Source: Daphnia pulex (taxonomy: Eukaryota; Arthropoda; Branchiopoda; Diplostraca; Daphniidae). From it: a stretch of 64,000 bases of DNA. This document shows, piece by piece, positions 48,540 through 60,600 of this stretch. Both the position numbers and the translations under genes were made by a program. Each line of letters begins with the position of its first letter. Position 1 is the first letter of the stretch. A model generated the notes under the pieces. The model did not search any database, had not been told where the DNA came from, and was given only the letters and a program-made list of their open reading frames with translations. The stretch spans positions 4,030,001-4,094,000 of the forward strand of contig NC_060023.1 of the NCBI RefSeq assembly GCF_021134715.1, read 5' to 3'.

Positions 48540-49650
48540 AAAGTATTCAAGTCTTCCAACTATGGCCACTTTTTGTACTGCATAAATGAGCTGCCATTCC
48601 ACCTCAAATCAATATTCATAACATTGAACACATGTGGTTTTTGATGGAAAAGCCAAATACAAATGGATTTGGAAAATACCAATTGCATTGCTCCAAATTC
48701 CAAAATGCATTTTTTAAACATTTTGTGGAGGAAACTATCCAACTTTTTTGGAATGGAATCTTTCTTATTGCTGTTGCTGAACCATCATGATGCTTCGGCA
48801 CGTGCTATGCTTTTGAATGGTATGCAGTATAATGGAACTTATGGATTACATTATTGTGAACATCCCGGTGTCTCTGTGAAAGGCGATGGACACGTCTGGG
48901 TTTTCCCATCACATTTCCGTCCCTCTTTTTAGATACTAAAAAATTCACTACTTCATGCCGTTGTGGCAATATATAGTGGCAGGAAGCACAGTTATGGAGT
49001 AAAAGGATTTAAATTTTTTCTGTTGTCCTTAAATTCGATCTTATTACTGGCACTATACCTGATTTCCTTCATTGAGTTTTTCTTCGCATCGTGAAACAGT
49101 TTTTAACTTTATGGCTCGAATCAACGGAAAACCGTAAAGTGTAATGGCAAAACATTTTTACGATTCTTTGCTTGACATAAAACTACTAGAAGAAATCCTT
49201 AGGAACGGAAAATCCTAGAAAGCAAGTAAATCAAGAAATTGTCTTCTTTTTTTATCCCCATGAGTTCTCAATTTCTACTTCATAATGAAAATTACTGGCA
49301 TTGGCTTTATCTTGTGAATTGCAGAAGATTTTTGCTGAAGAAGTCAATAATGCAAGAAGCTTGCTAAGATAGTATATTTGTCTTTTATCGGCAAAGTATT
49401 TTTATGGCGTTAACATGCATTTTATAATGTACTCTTACTTGAATACATTTGAAAGGGAACGGTAAATTGGGGTGCACCTTTTGCATACTCTGCATTCTTG
49501 ATATGAAGATGCGGGTGACAGTATGGAAACTTGATTTCTTATTAGAGAATTTCCCTCTAAATATATCAATTGTATAATTACAGAGGATACAATTTCTTAT
49601 TTCTTTGTTTCTCAATTGGATAAAAATATCCCTTAAACCTCGAAGGGAAA
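48540..49650 (+). pseudogene. Decayed transposon protein (DYMH-type family)
   Basis: Broken + frames align in order with a dispersed metazoan transposon protein: YCINELPFHLKS (about 48570-48615), MLLNGMQYNGTYGLHYCEHPG (about 48810-48875; cysteine pair partly lost), GHVWVFP, KGFKF, then FDLITGTIPDFLH followed by FLRIVKQFLTLWLEST (about 49035-49120, matching the family F-DI-G-PDYMHC-LLGV block), and GAPFAYSAF further on (about 49465-49500). Multiple stops and frame changes show an old inactive copy. The superfamily is not named because I am not certain of it. Confidence 0.6.
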
Positions 49651-52026
49651 ATTTAAAATCATTCGGGAAATTGATTCTTGGCGAAATAGTTGCTATCTAA
49701 AATCGGTTGAAACTATTTTTTTTCATTTTCTTACAGTAGAATACTTATAAATGGACAATGTTTTTCAACTGCTTCGTGCAGACAGCAAACGAGATAATTC
49801 TGTCATAATGTTAGGAAACAAGTCTGTCATAAACTTTAGAAAACAACAGTTTCGTAAAATACTGCAGTATTCTTTTTCAGCTCGGTGCTTTGAAAATTTT
49901 TCAGGAAGCAATATGTCTGCTATCACCAGTAGGGAAAAATGTAATCCGCAATCATCAAGCTTTGCTTGATGCGTTTAGGAGCTGTATGTATGACTATGGG
50001 ATTTGGAATGGATTCACTAGATTTCGTTATTCAATTACTAGAAAAATTTGTTTGATGGCAATTCTGAACGGAAACCTTACTTCTCAGAGTTGCCAAAGCT
50101 TACCACTTTGCCAAATCAAATTGCTGTTGACAAAGAAAGTAAGAATCTACTCTATAACTTCAAAAGACGGTGTAAGTAATCGATTTCAATTGAAAACATC
50201 TATATTAACATTAAAATAACGAATCTTAAGCACATAATATAATATTTTCTGTTTGAAGAAATTTGAGAAATTTGAGGAAAAAAATTGAGAAAAAAGACAA
50301 CGAAACTTTTTGAAATTGATTCATCAGAAAAATCAGTGAATTTATAAAATAACGCCAGCACATCTTTTTTGAAACACAACAGAAACAATTATTGGGACTA
50401 GTAATCTAAAAAAAGAAAGTGAAGCAAGCTCAAGTTGAAAGTTTTGCAACTTAAAAAAAAGTTATAAGTTATTTTAGGTAAGTAAAAACATCTGTACTGC
50501 TTATCGGATTTCTGATTTAGATGTGATTTGCCAATGTGATAACTGCACTATTCTGAGAATGGACCTCCAAAAGAAGAAGGACGGAAATGTTTAACCCTTG
50601 TAAAGGGAAATGCAATTCAGTTTTAAATTTGTAACAATTTGTAACTATTTGTAACTTACTATCATATGTGTTGCAGTACAAAATAAGTTTTGATTCGATG
50701 TTTAGGTTCCAGTTTTCTTGAATTCTTTGTAAAGGTTCTACGACGAAAACTAATTACCTTTATTCAATTTTTATCCTTATTACTATTTCACTAAATCTTC
50801 TTAGATTTTCTGAAAAGGATAAACTTTCAAAAGATCCAAAGGTTTCTTGCTTTTTCTAATTGTCTTCTATAAAGTCAAGCAGAAAAAGAAAAATCTTATA
50901 TTGTGCGTCAAATTCAGCCTTATGGGTAATTTTACAGTTTTCCAAAGAGGAAATTTTTATTTTACTCGAAAGAACCTTCAATTGTCAAAGACTTAGACGC
51001 ACGAAAACTTCGTGTTATGTGAATGCTGTTAATTTTCTTCTCAAACTTTTTTCAACATTCCAAATTTTATGGAAGAATTTTAAAAGTTGGTGACGAAGAA
51101 CTTCGAAGATTCCACTGATTCATCCTCACCCATCTCTGAGTATTTGCGTGCCATTTTCGACATTTTGACGTCAAAAGAGATCAAAAACAGCAGAAATATG
51201 TTAGTGAAATTATCTTAGTTAAAAGTTATCAAAGAGCCTTTTTTAACTTTTACATTCTGCAAAATTCATCAGAATTTGTATCACTACACCTTTGTATAAA
51301 TAATATAAATAAGAGTTTTGCAATCATTATATAATATAAAAATTGCACAACAATATATTTCTATTTTTTTTATTTCGTTTTAAGCCAAGTTGACTATGTC
51401 TTTTTGTTAATTGAGTTTTTGAGCCTATTCTGACAAGTTATTTGAAAGTGGTCACACACTTTAGGAAATTTTTCCAAATTTTGTTAAATTTGTCGAAATT
51501 GTTCATCTACTTAACCTACAAAATTAAAAATCAACAGAAGTTTCTGTCTTGGTAAGTCTGTTTTTTCCGGTTTCATTGATCTTATTGCAAAAGGAATGTA
51601 GAAAGGATGAAGTTCATTTGTCAATAACGTTAAATACCTTCAGTTCATAGGGTCATTTCATTTTTTTACTTTTTTTGCGAGGCATTGGATGTTAAAAAGT
51701 GATGTTTGAGTAATTTAAAGATAAAATGTCTGTTGTTGCCTTTCTTGGGGGAATTGTTGGGTAACGGAGATCGCAAAGAATTCTGTTTTCTCTATAGGTT
51801 GGTTAGAAACTCCAACATTGTTACGTAATTAAATCGTCGTCGCCGTCTTGAGAATGAAAAATTAGCTGGGAACTTAAAAGTTAAAAGAACGATTATAATA
51901 TAATCAATCCTGGCGAACGGAGATTTTTTTTGTCTTGTGTTTCCGCATTATAGTAATTAATAGAATACGACACGTTAGATGTCATAATGAGAAATATTTA
52001 CAATATTGGGAAATTTCATTGTTATA
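49651..52026. other. Spacer
   Basis: No intact gene. Short + ORFs (49751-49969, 49890-50219, 50860-51093) may be trailing pieces of the decayed element at 48540 but show no clear motif. AT-rich throughout. Confidence 0.3.
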
Positions 52027-52923
52027 CAGTACCCACCAAACTATTAGGTACACCCCCCTATTTTCAATGCATTCTTATGGCACTACGTGTCCTAGAAAAA
52101 TGCAATAACTCTTGAACCGCTTGGGCTAGATTTTTTTCCTTTTGGCCCTGAGTAGATCTAATGATGATCTACATTTTTTCTACACATGAAGTTGTCGTAG
52201 GATTAACCCCCACGGCGCTACGGTATCGTTCAGTTTATTAGGTACACCCGTTTTCCCCCCATATGCGCCGTGTTAAATACGGCGTTTTCCAAAATTTACA
52301 AAAAATACTAAAAATCAAGCTAAAATCTTTTTCTTTGTGCCAAAAGATGCAGAATTCTTCACTCTATGCGAATATAAAGAATAATTTACAATCAAACCAA
52401 CTCAGAGAACCCTTCCCTATACCTCAAAGTTTTCCACTTCAAAATTTGGCGAAATTGGGCGCCCTCTGCTGGCGAAAGTGCAAGTTTGTTGAAAAAAGTA
52501 CAAATTTTGAAGTGGAAAACTTTGAGGTATAGGGAAGGGTTCTCTGAGTTGGTTTGATTGTAAATTATTCTTTATATTCGTATAGAGTGAAGAATTCTGC
52601 AACTTTTGGCACAAAGAAAAAGATTTTAGCTTGATTTTTAGTATTTTTTGTAAATTTTGGAAAACGCCGTATTTAACACGGCGCATATGGGGGGAAAACG
52701 GGTGTACCTAATAAACTGAACGATACCGTAGCGCCGTGGGGGTTAATCCTACGACAACTTCATGTGTAGAAAAAATGTAGATCATCATTAGATCTACTCA
52801 GGGCCAAAAGGAAAAAAATCTAGCCCAAGCGGTTCAAGAGTTATTGCATTTTTTCTAGGACACGTAGTGCCATAAGAATGCATTGAAAATAGGGGGGTGT
52901 ACCTAATAGTTTGGTGGGTACTG
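52027..52923. mobile_element. 897-bp fold-back Tc1/mariner-type element
   Basis: The element starts CAGTACCCACCAAACTATTA and ends with its reverse complement, flanked by TA on both sides (52025-52026 and 52924-52925), the target duplication of the Tc1/mariner/IS630 group. Unlike ordinary MITEs, almost the entire element is inverted repeat: arms of about 421 bp (52027-52447 and 52502-52923) around a spacer of about 54 bp. In the stretches compared, the arms differ at only a few bases. Two mirror-image 89-codon ORFs (52263-52532 + and 52417-52686 -) are consequences of the symmetry. No transposase is encoded. Confidence 0.9.
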
Positions 52924-54692
52924 TAGAATCTATTCGTGGCAGTTTTCGCAACTATGTAACTTAAAAACACAATGTCACTGGGACTACCCAACGAGGAAGT
53001 CGAATTGCTGCCACCTTAGCTTCCAAAAGGTTGAAGTACGTGTTTATTAAAACATAACAAATTAACTTTAACACTTTACATATATTTTTTAAGGGGCTGA
53101 AAAGGAACGTAGGTGAAACTCTTCTTTTTTTGAAGATGATATATCAGCATGGCGTTGACAAATGCGAGAATATCATTTGTAATCTGTTATCAATTAAATT
53201 GAAATAAGTGATAAGAAATGTTAGGCTGACAAATATGCTGAAGCTGAAACTGAAACTGTCTGATTTGAAGTTTGAAAATTCAAAAAATTTAACAAGATTT
53301 GCATCATTACAGAATCCCAACCTTTTACCATGGATGAAATAGTCAAAGAAGATTAGGCTATTATAGATGTTGCTCAAGGAGACAGCAAATTTCAATTGAT
53401 TTATTTTAATGCTGGGTATGAATGCATGGTTAAGATGACCTTCCACTGAATGAATCAATGACTTCCCTCGTCTTTGATTTATTTTTACCACCACCACCAT
53501 CTGTTGCTTGAACAAATTCTGTACCACCTATTTCTTTTCCAAATCCTTCATCTGTGGTTTCCTGTAGCTCTCCATTACATGAACCTATGACAGAAAAAAT
53601 AAATGTTTTATTGTTTGTATCACCTATGACATTTAACATTGAATTTCTGTTGAGAATTGTGTCCATTGAACAAAAACAAGACAAATTCCAAACAAACAAA
53701 AAATCGTTCGGATTGGTGTAGATTGGCTTGTTGGGTTTCGACGATCGTCCTCTTTGACTAATGGCCCCTCGTGGTTGCTAAAGTTGCCCTCCAAATTGTT
53801 GCCCCCCCCTCCAACAGCAGCAGCAACAACAGCCGATGTTATTAGGTTTAGATGGCCCTATCAAGTCCTTTGTGAAAATCCAAATTTTGGCTTTACTTGA
53901 CATTCTTGCCAACATCATCATGGATTTTACTGCTGGAAATGTATCCCGCAGTGGTTGAATTGTGACTGCTGCATTTTTTTGTTTTGTTTTAGCGTTTATT
54001 ACTTTACTGCTTATCATTGTTTTTATAAACCTTGATCTCTCGGAAAACAGGGGGCCCTTTCAAAATTTATATAATTCAATGCCTACTTCTTCGGCCTTCT
54101 GCATGTTTTTTTTTTAATTTCTGCATGATGCGGCTTTATGCCTTTGTAAATAATGTAAATCTATAAACCACCCACAAGTCAAAGAAGCTTTCCACATTGT
54201 AGCTGTTTAATAAAATTTCTGGATTAGTGGGCGGATTGTTACTTCATTTTTTGTCGTTGTGTTAGGGTTGATGGCTTTGCTGCTAACAATTGTATTCATA
54301 AACCTTGATATTCCTGAGAATAGGGGGCCATTTGAGGACTTCGCAGCGGTACTGCTTGGGTCTTGTTAACATATGTTTTTTTTTAAGCTTCTCCATGACA
54401 CTTTTCTTGGAAGGGAGTGTTTTATGTTGTAGCAAACAAAGCAATTCTGTAAACGAACCCGGTTGCCGACAAGATACATTTCTTTAATAATCCAGATCGA
54501 CGTTTTATTACATATGTGTTAGACGCGAAATTTGAAAACGAAGAAAGAAGAACCTGAAATAGTTGTTTTGATAGTTCTGATTAGGATTTCTCATATGAAA
54601 TAAGAGATAATAAGTTTTGTAATAAAAGGTAATCATTAAGGATATTATATTCCAAATCTTATATTCAAGTTTTAAAAGAATTCAGAACACGA
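52924..54692. other. Spacer with short repeats
   Basis: No confident gene. Reverse ORFs at 53144-53527, 53430-53699 and 53778-54017 lack recognisable domains; the last includes a short CAG/CAA run (about 53813-53832) that yields a Cys run. Two diverged copies of a segment sharing the TATAAACCTTGAT/CATAAACCTTGAT block and a GGGGGCC block lie near 53935-54060 and 54230-54335. Confidence 0.35.
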
Positions 54693-54747
54693 TGTAATGC
54701 CCCGCGGAGCCTATTGGCCCCGCCTACTTCAAGATGGCAGCCACAAC

Positions 54748-54828
54748 CGACGTCACGCCCTGACGTCACGACCCGACGGCACGACCAGCAACACTGACGT
54801 CACCCCCACAGTGTCACCCCAGACGTCA
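54748..54828 (+). promoter_or_regulatory. Cluster of four CRE-type sites
   Basis: GACGTCA cores occur at 54748-54755, 54761-54768, 54795-54802 and 54821-54828; two are full TGACGTCA palindromes (54761, 54795). This is the consensus for CREB/ATF-family factors. They lie 123-203 bases upstream of the TATAAA at 54951, inside the probable LTR. Confidence 0.7.
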
Positions 54829-54950
54829 CGCGGGAGAAGCACCCGGTCAGCACTTGCCAACGGGGAACGACTAGCCACAGCAAGTCGTTCCGACTTGCCG
54901 CGCCAGCCCGGTCTGAGCTTGCAGAGCGCTTACAAAGCGATCCCGCTACA

Positions 54951-54956
54951 TATAAA
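54951..54956 (+). promoter_or_regulatory. TATA box in probable LTR
   Basis: TATAAA follows the CRE cluster and is followed after about 10 bases by a CT-rich initiator-like stretch. Assignment as a core promoter is inference from arrangement. Confidence 0.5.
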
Positions 54957-55044
54957 CCGTCTCTCTTCCCCCACTCTCTCTCTCTGCTGTACTCCCCACA
55001 CGCACAATACATCAGCTCTTGGTACATGTAATCGTTGTATTACA

Positions 55045-55849
55045 CGACAAAAGACTTGAACATCGGAACTGGGTAAGCAATCCAAACATTGACGAAAAAT
55101 GTAAATTTTATAGTTTTAAAACCACGATCCACGTATTAGAAACAAGAAAAATGAAGGTAAATAATGTCAAAATTGATTTTTATAGAGTACACCAATTGTT
55201 TGGTTTCTTTATGTATATCATACATCTAAGATCGTTAAGTGGAAAAAATTTGATGTCACTTGACAACGAGAAAGTTTCCAATGTTTCCTTCGAGGAAATT
55301 AATGAAGAAAAAAAATTATCAAAGATCAGTGTTGTTCGTTATAAAAAGGTTGGATATCTACACATCTATACGTCTAACTAACAATAAATATAGGGTTTGA
55401 GAAATCGTGCTCATTTTTTCAACCATCTCGTGATGGTGGCATCTGGCGACAGAAAACAGTACCTGTTGGTATGAGATGGCTGGCATTATCTCCCGGAGTT
55501 CGTTAAGTGAAAACTTACAACGCACTTTGTTCTTTTTGACGCAGTTGCTTTGCCAAAATTAAAAACAAAATAAAATAAATAAATAAATTTAAAATTTTTT
55601 AATTGATTAATTCCATACGAAAATTCTCGAATAAAATTATTTCATTTTATTCTTAACCAAATCATTACCTCCGTTAAATTAAATCATTAATCTTCTTCCA
55701 GCAAACCATTAGAAAGTAAAAAAATCCTCAAGGTGACCGTCATTGCGATTGGTTGGTTTCACGTGGACTGATCCTATTAGAATTTCTTGTGAGGTGTAAT
55801 TGAGTCTTTTACGAATTTTTACAACAGAAAAGAGCTCCAAAACGAATAA
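55045..55849. other. Spacer
   Basis: AT-rich with no confident gene. The + ORF 55019-55381 starts inside the probable LTR and has no recognisable domain. Confidence 0.3.
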
Positions 55850-55877
55850 AGTATCGTTCACACTACAGTCTTACGTA

Positions 55878-56086
55878 CAGTATCGTCCAAAAAAATCCGA
55901 ACGCACCTCTTTTTCAAAAGCCCAGTTTAATGTAGATTCTTTGTTTTTAACTTTCAAGACTTCATATTATGTGTAGAATTCATTGTTTTACAAAGTTCAT
56001 TTATTAGAATTAAGAAAAAAATGCAGAAATATTTTTTTTAAATAAAGAAAGAGACCATGGTGTTCGGATTTTTTTGGACGATACTG
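55878..56086. mobile_element. 209-bp mariner-type MITE nested in the Harbinger element
   Basis: The ends CAGTATCGTCC... are inverted with 25 identical bases, and TA flanks both sides (55876-55877, 56087-56088). The interior is AT-rich and non-coding. Insertion lies 10 bases inside the left Harbinger TIR, so it is younger than that element. Confidence 0.85.
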
Positions 56087-56225
56087 TACAATCTTACGTA
56101 CTACGTATAGCGTTTTCGCCTTACGAATTGCGTTTGTCGAAACGTCAAGCTGTTCACACACAACGCTCTACGTAGTACGTAATTCGTAAACTGAAAACGG
56201 AGTGAAAACGAAGTCAAAACGTAAC

Positions 56226-56259
56226 TATGTAAAAATGAGATGGCTCTCATTTTTACATA
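56226..56259. repeat. 15-bp perfect hairpin in the Harbinger element
   Basis: TATGTAAAAATGAGA (56226-56240) pairs with its exact complement at 56245-56259 around a TGGC loop. It lies in the left subterminal zone, upstream of the MADF ORF. Confidence 0.75.
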
Positions 56260-56440
56260 AGATTTTTGAACGTTCTACGCACTACGTAGACAAAATCTAG
56301 TTCGCTTGTCTTCAATCTTTTGTTTTTTGTTTGATTTCAGCTGTTTAGTCTGTTCTCATACCTGAAATCTCGACACTGTTGATGTCTGCTATCTCCATTT
56401 TTAAATTCTGATAATAATCCTATTCTGGAAAGTTGTTCAT

Positions 56441-57279
56441 CATGTCTCCTCCAAGTGTTAAAAAAAAGTCCCCGTCGAAGAGCTTCAAGTCACCCAAAAA
56501 GAAGTCACCAAAGAAAAAACAAGTAAAATTTTTTGTTCTGTTTTTTATAATCGCAAACTTTCTGTTTTAAAACAATTTTGTTCTGATGAAATAATGTGCT
56601 GCAAATCCATTTCAGGTCGTCAAGGAAATGGTGTGATGAAGAACGTGAGGCTTTGATAGAAGCTGTCAAGAAACACCCAAGTCTCTATGATACAAACTCC
56701 AAATCCTACAAAGACATCACTGTGAAGACAAACGCCAAGTTGGAGATCTCACACCTCTTTGAAGATTGCACTGTTGAAGATGTGACCACTCAATGGACAC
56801 AACTTGTCGACAAATTCAGAAGAGTAAGAAAGGTGTCCAACATCAAAGATGCAACAGGGACTTCTGCTGAAGATTCAAGTCACGTCCAACTGCCACAGTG
56901 GGACTTGTATCACACTATGTCTTTTTTTTACCAACACATAAAATAGAGAACGTAATAATTTTTACAATTGTTTATTTCACTAATATGGCAATATTATCTT
57001 TTACATTACACCAGGTTTTCTAATGTATCTTCAGCAAAGGTGGTAAACATTGATTTGGTTGAAGGAAGTACTGGTCTGGATCAAATGAATACTGGAAAAA
57101 TTGACAATACCGACAAAGAATTCTATATAATCTTATTCGATGACGAGTCATTGGTGTCACTCGATAATCAGTCAATATGTGTTGAAAACGATTCTCATTT
57201 GATCAGCGAGGATTCTCTTTCAATATCTGGTACAGGTATGTGTGTACTGTGTAGCAATGTTTTCATTGTTGTATTTTAA
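56441..57279 (+). CDS. MADF-domain (Myb/SANT-like) protein of the Harbinger element
   Basis: A Lys/Ser/Pro-rich start (ATG at 56441, many SPKKK-type repeats, a likely nuclear signal) is followed, after an intron with GT at about 56523 and AG near 56615, by a MADF-type domain: W-DEEREALIEAVKKHPSLYD, then W-QLVDKFRRV. A further exon after about 57014 gives an acidic segment. The first junction does not join cleanly in frame with the obvious sites, so the gene may be slightly damaged or use other splice sites. In Harbinger elements the Myb/MADF protein helps nuclear import of the transposase and binding to the ends (family knowledge). The upstream ORF edge at 56596 is not a real start. Confidence 0.55.
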
Positions 57280-57625
57280 TGAATATTCCTATGTGATACA
57301 GATTCCATGATAAAACCGTGTGCGAAAAATGTACTGGCATTAAAACAAGTCAATAGATATATTTTTACAAAATACTCTGAACTTGTACACGAACATGAAA
57401 TGTACACAAATTGACAACCACGACATCTATGAGTAGAAAGTGAAAGTTTGAATTTACGTTAAAAACCAACTTTATACGTAAGTGCAAAGTGCAGTGTGAA
57501 CAGACTACAAAGTTTTTAACGTAAGTCAGAAACGAAGTGAAAATTACGTAGAGAAAACGTAAACGGAAAACGTAATACGTAATAAGCAATACGCAGAAAA
57601 GGGCTGTAGTGTGAACGTACCTTAA

Positions 57626-60600
57626 ATGCCAAAAATAATTTCAATTCTTTACTACAAACTAAAGTACGTAGTTTTAGCGACACCCAGAGATTATAAGTAA
57701 AAAAATGATTTTTAGACGATCAAAATTGGTTTTTCAAATATTTTGAAACCTACTAGACTTGCAACACTTTATCATTTTTTTTAAAAGAAGTATTTTGTTT
57801 TCAGGATGTTATGAATATAGCCAGTTCAGTACTAAGAAGAAAAAATTTTCTGCTGGAATTCCAGTCACGGAAAAGATGTTGATGACATTTTGGCGTATCG
57901 CAAACAGAGAATCTTTCAGAGAACTATAAAAAGGTTTGATCTTAATTCTTGAAATGTCGATTACATCGTTTTTTAAGAATTTTTCACAAATTTTACAGTA
58001 GACAGTGTTTTTATTACGTAGCCGACAAGGGATCAACAAGAGGGTCTTTCAGAAAAACAAATCTTGCTAATACTATTGGTAACAAATAATTGAGATATAG
58101 CAATCTCTCAAAAAATTGCCAACTTGTGCAAGTGCAAGTGCAAGAATATAATAAAAGTGAAAGTAGTTGCAACTTGCAACGATTCATTGATGTCAGCGTC
58201 GGTTGGCCTGTATCAATGCGTGTTTCAAGAATTTTTCGTAATAGTTCGTTGTCACAATCATTACAAGTCCAATCAAGTAACAAAAAAAACCTGCAGATAC
58301 TGCCTACCCATTTAGTGTGTATTTCTTGGTGTTATTGAAAAGAAATCTTGTACCAGATTTAATATGTAATGCACATTCACTTAGTCCTCAAGTCTGATAG
58401 TCAAAGTGTTGGGGGCTATCAGGTTGAAAAGAATGGAATGGCGTCGGCTTGAATAAATAATGTTTTCTAACTAAAAAAAAACGCATATGCTTTTGTGCTG
58501 AGACTTCAGTGCGACCCATCAACGTCATTTGAACGTCAACATCTCTTGAAAGCACAGTTTTGATCCAATAAGTCTTCTTCGTAACGGTTTGATGAAATAA
58601 GGTCTCAAATCAACGACAAAGAATGGCGTCTTCTTTTCTTCGGCCTCTTTTTCGTTTAGTTTGAGGAGGCAAGCACGCAAGTCCTCTAATCACTTCATTA
58701 AATCATGATTAAACCTGTGGGTTTCTATTTTTTGCCAAAGAACGAGGGATAAAACCTCCTTCACGATTTCTTGGATTTTGAGATCAGATTTATACGGTAA
58801 AGAAAGCCCAAGACTTTCTAGGTTCCAGTTGAAAGTTATTTAACCCAGTAGAACGAATAATAAAATGTTTGTCATTGCATTCAATATCGTGCAGAAATTC
58901 ACTTTATATATCCGTTCAAAAATCACAACTCTTTCAAACGAAAGAGAAACATTTGGATCAAAAGCAGTTTTTATTTTTTCTGACGACATCGTAGTCGTTC
59001 AACTTATTTCCATACACCCTAAATAAGGGGAATCGGTTTAGATTTGCCGTAATTTGTTATGAAACATTGGATACTGTACCACTGCAAAAATGGTAGCTGA
59101 GCTACATGAAAGGTTTCTTCAATGTACCACCTTCTCATACTTTGAACATCATTGATCTGGTCGTCAGTGGCAAACAACAAATGATGTTTCTCCCCTACCA
59201 CTACCTCAACACAATATAAAACTATTGGTAGATTGTTTCAATTTTCAAATTGTAAGAGAGTTTTCACATTTGAGATATCATATCTCACATTTATGTTCAG
59301 TATACTGAAATGAACATCAAAATCAACAAAACTAAATAGTAAAAATTCAAGGGTAACATCGTCGGCGTTCCCATTGTCAACACTTGGGACAAGCCAATTT
59401 TTATTTCCTTTTTTTAAAGAAACGTTATATTACATCTGAGATAATATATTTTTGGTGAGTTAGGAGAAGAACTATGAAGAACTAAATCAATGTTTCTTTT
59501 TCAATAGCTTATACAGTTTAATCAGGCGATTTAGAAGGGCGGTAGGGTAACGACATTTTTGAAAAATTCTGATTCCACAAATGACATTCCACCTCAACCT
59601 CATTACATGTCCCCTGTGAATCGAATATAAGAATCTGATTTTAAGGTAGCTGAAACTTTTATTGGAACAAAATCATAATAATCGCACCGCTAAATTACAG
59701 AGAATAACACAGCAACGCTTATATCGCACAAAGCTTAAGTGATCAAACTAATACCACGGCTAACTATATAGCAGACAAATTATGAAAATAAAAAAAGCCA
59801 TTTTCGATTTCGTCCATGGAAAAGCACCAGACATTTGTTAAGTAAAAGGTTACCCAACGGCTCTATGTTTGTCAGAGAGCATTGTCACACTTCATTTATT
59901 TTGTGTAACTTTCTATTGTTGTTTTCAAATTTTTAATTCCTTGTAGTTTCCAGAACTTGCAGTTTTAGTTTTGAATAGTTTAGAAGAAGTAAATTAGATC
60001 TCTGTAACATTCTTTATTATATCTCATCTGCAAAGCATTCACCAAATGATTTTTGTCTAATTTTAAAAAAATGTTATCCAATGTTCTTAAAAATTCCATT
60101 TTCTATAAAGCACCAGAGTGATAATGAATTATTGTATTTCTTGTAAATCAATTTTACTACATGTTTATTGCTTAAAAACGCGGGCATTACGTTCGCCAGA
60201 CAATAAGCTCCCTCGATCAATTTCGATTCCTATTATAATTACAATACATATTATGCTTTGCGTCCGTAGAATTTCCCTTTACTACCCGTACCAGCAGTAG
60301 CAGTATTCAATTAATCAATCTTGTTCGTTAATACTTATGTATTACTCGAATTTCTATTAACAAATTATTTTAAAAAGGAACAGAAACTTCGACTCCAATT
60401 TAAACGAAAAGCCTGACGAGTCTGTTGGTTGTTCTGATTGCGGGAAGTAAGGGTACGTTTTATGGTGAACTTGTGGTTGAGATGCTCAAATATTTTGTTT
60501 ACAATAAAATGATTTTTTTCTTGATTGAGTAGAAAATTTTAGTTCCACTACTAGATTAACCATAAAGGCATAAAATGACAATTGATCTGAACTAGCAGAA

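Larger units (their letters stand above)
54693..55044 (+). mobile_element. Probable solo LTR of about 350 bp
   Basis: A GC-rich block begins TGTAATGCC and ends GTATTACA, giving the TG...CA ends and short inverted repeat expected of an LTR. The hexamer ACACGA lies immediately before it (54687-54692) and again at its right edge (55042-55047), suggesting a target duplication whose exact boundary is ambiguous. Inside, in promoter-like order, are an inverted CCAAT (ATTGG), a YY1-type AAGATGGC (54731-54738), four GACGTCA cores, a TATAAA (54951-54956), and a pyrimidine-rich stretch. No partner LTR or internal retrotransposon region was found. Confidence 0.5.
55850..57622 (+). mobile_element. PIF/Harbinger-type DNA transposon, transposase-less
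   Basis: Terminal inverted repeats of 19 bp (55850-55868 and 57604-57622) share GTTCACACTACAG exactly and differ at three more distal bases. TAA flanks both sides (55847-55849 and 57623-57625), the TWA target duplication typical of PIF/Harbinger. Subterminal zones at both ends are packed with ACGTA-type words (for example TACGTAGTACGTA). The interior encodes a MADF/Myb-like protein, the second ORF usual for Harbinger elements, but no DDE transposase. A mariner-type MITE is nested just inside the left end and a 15-bp perfect hairpin lies at 56226-56259. Confidence 0.8.

Noticed and set aside
52263-52686. Two near-identical 89-codon ORFs on opposite strands
   Set aside because: They are mirror images produced by the fold-back symmetry of the TA-flanked element; they have no motif and the end of each runs into the spacer.
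54697-55059. 120-codon Arg/Thr/Ser-rich ORF
   Set aside because: It lies entirely across the promoter-like probable LTR, including the CRE and TATA motifs; its composition reflects GC-rich non-coding DNA.
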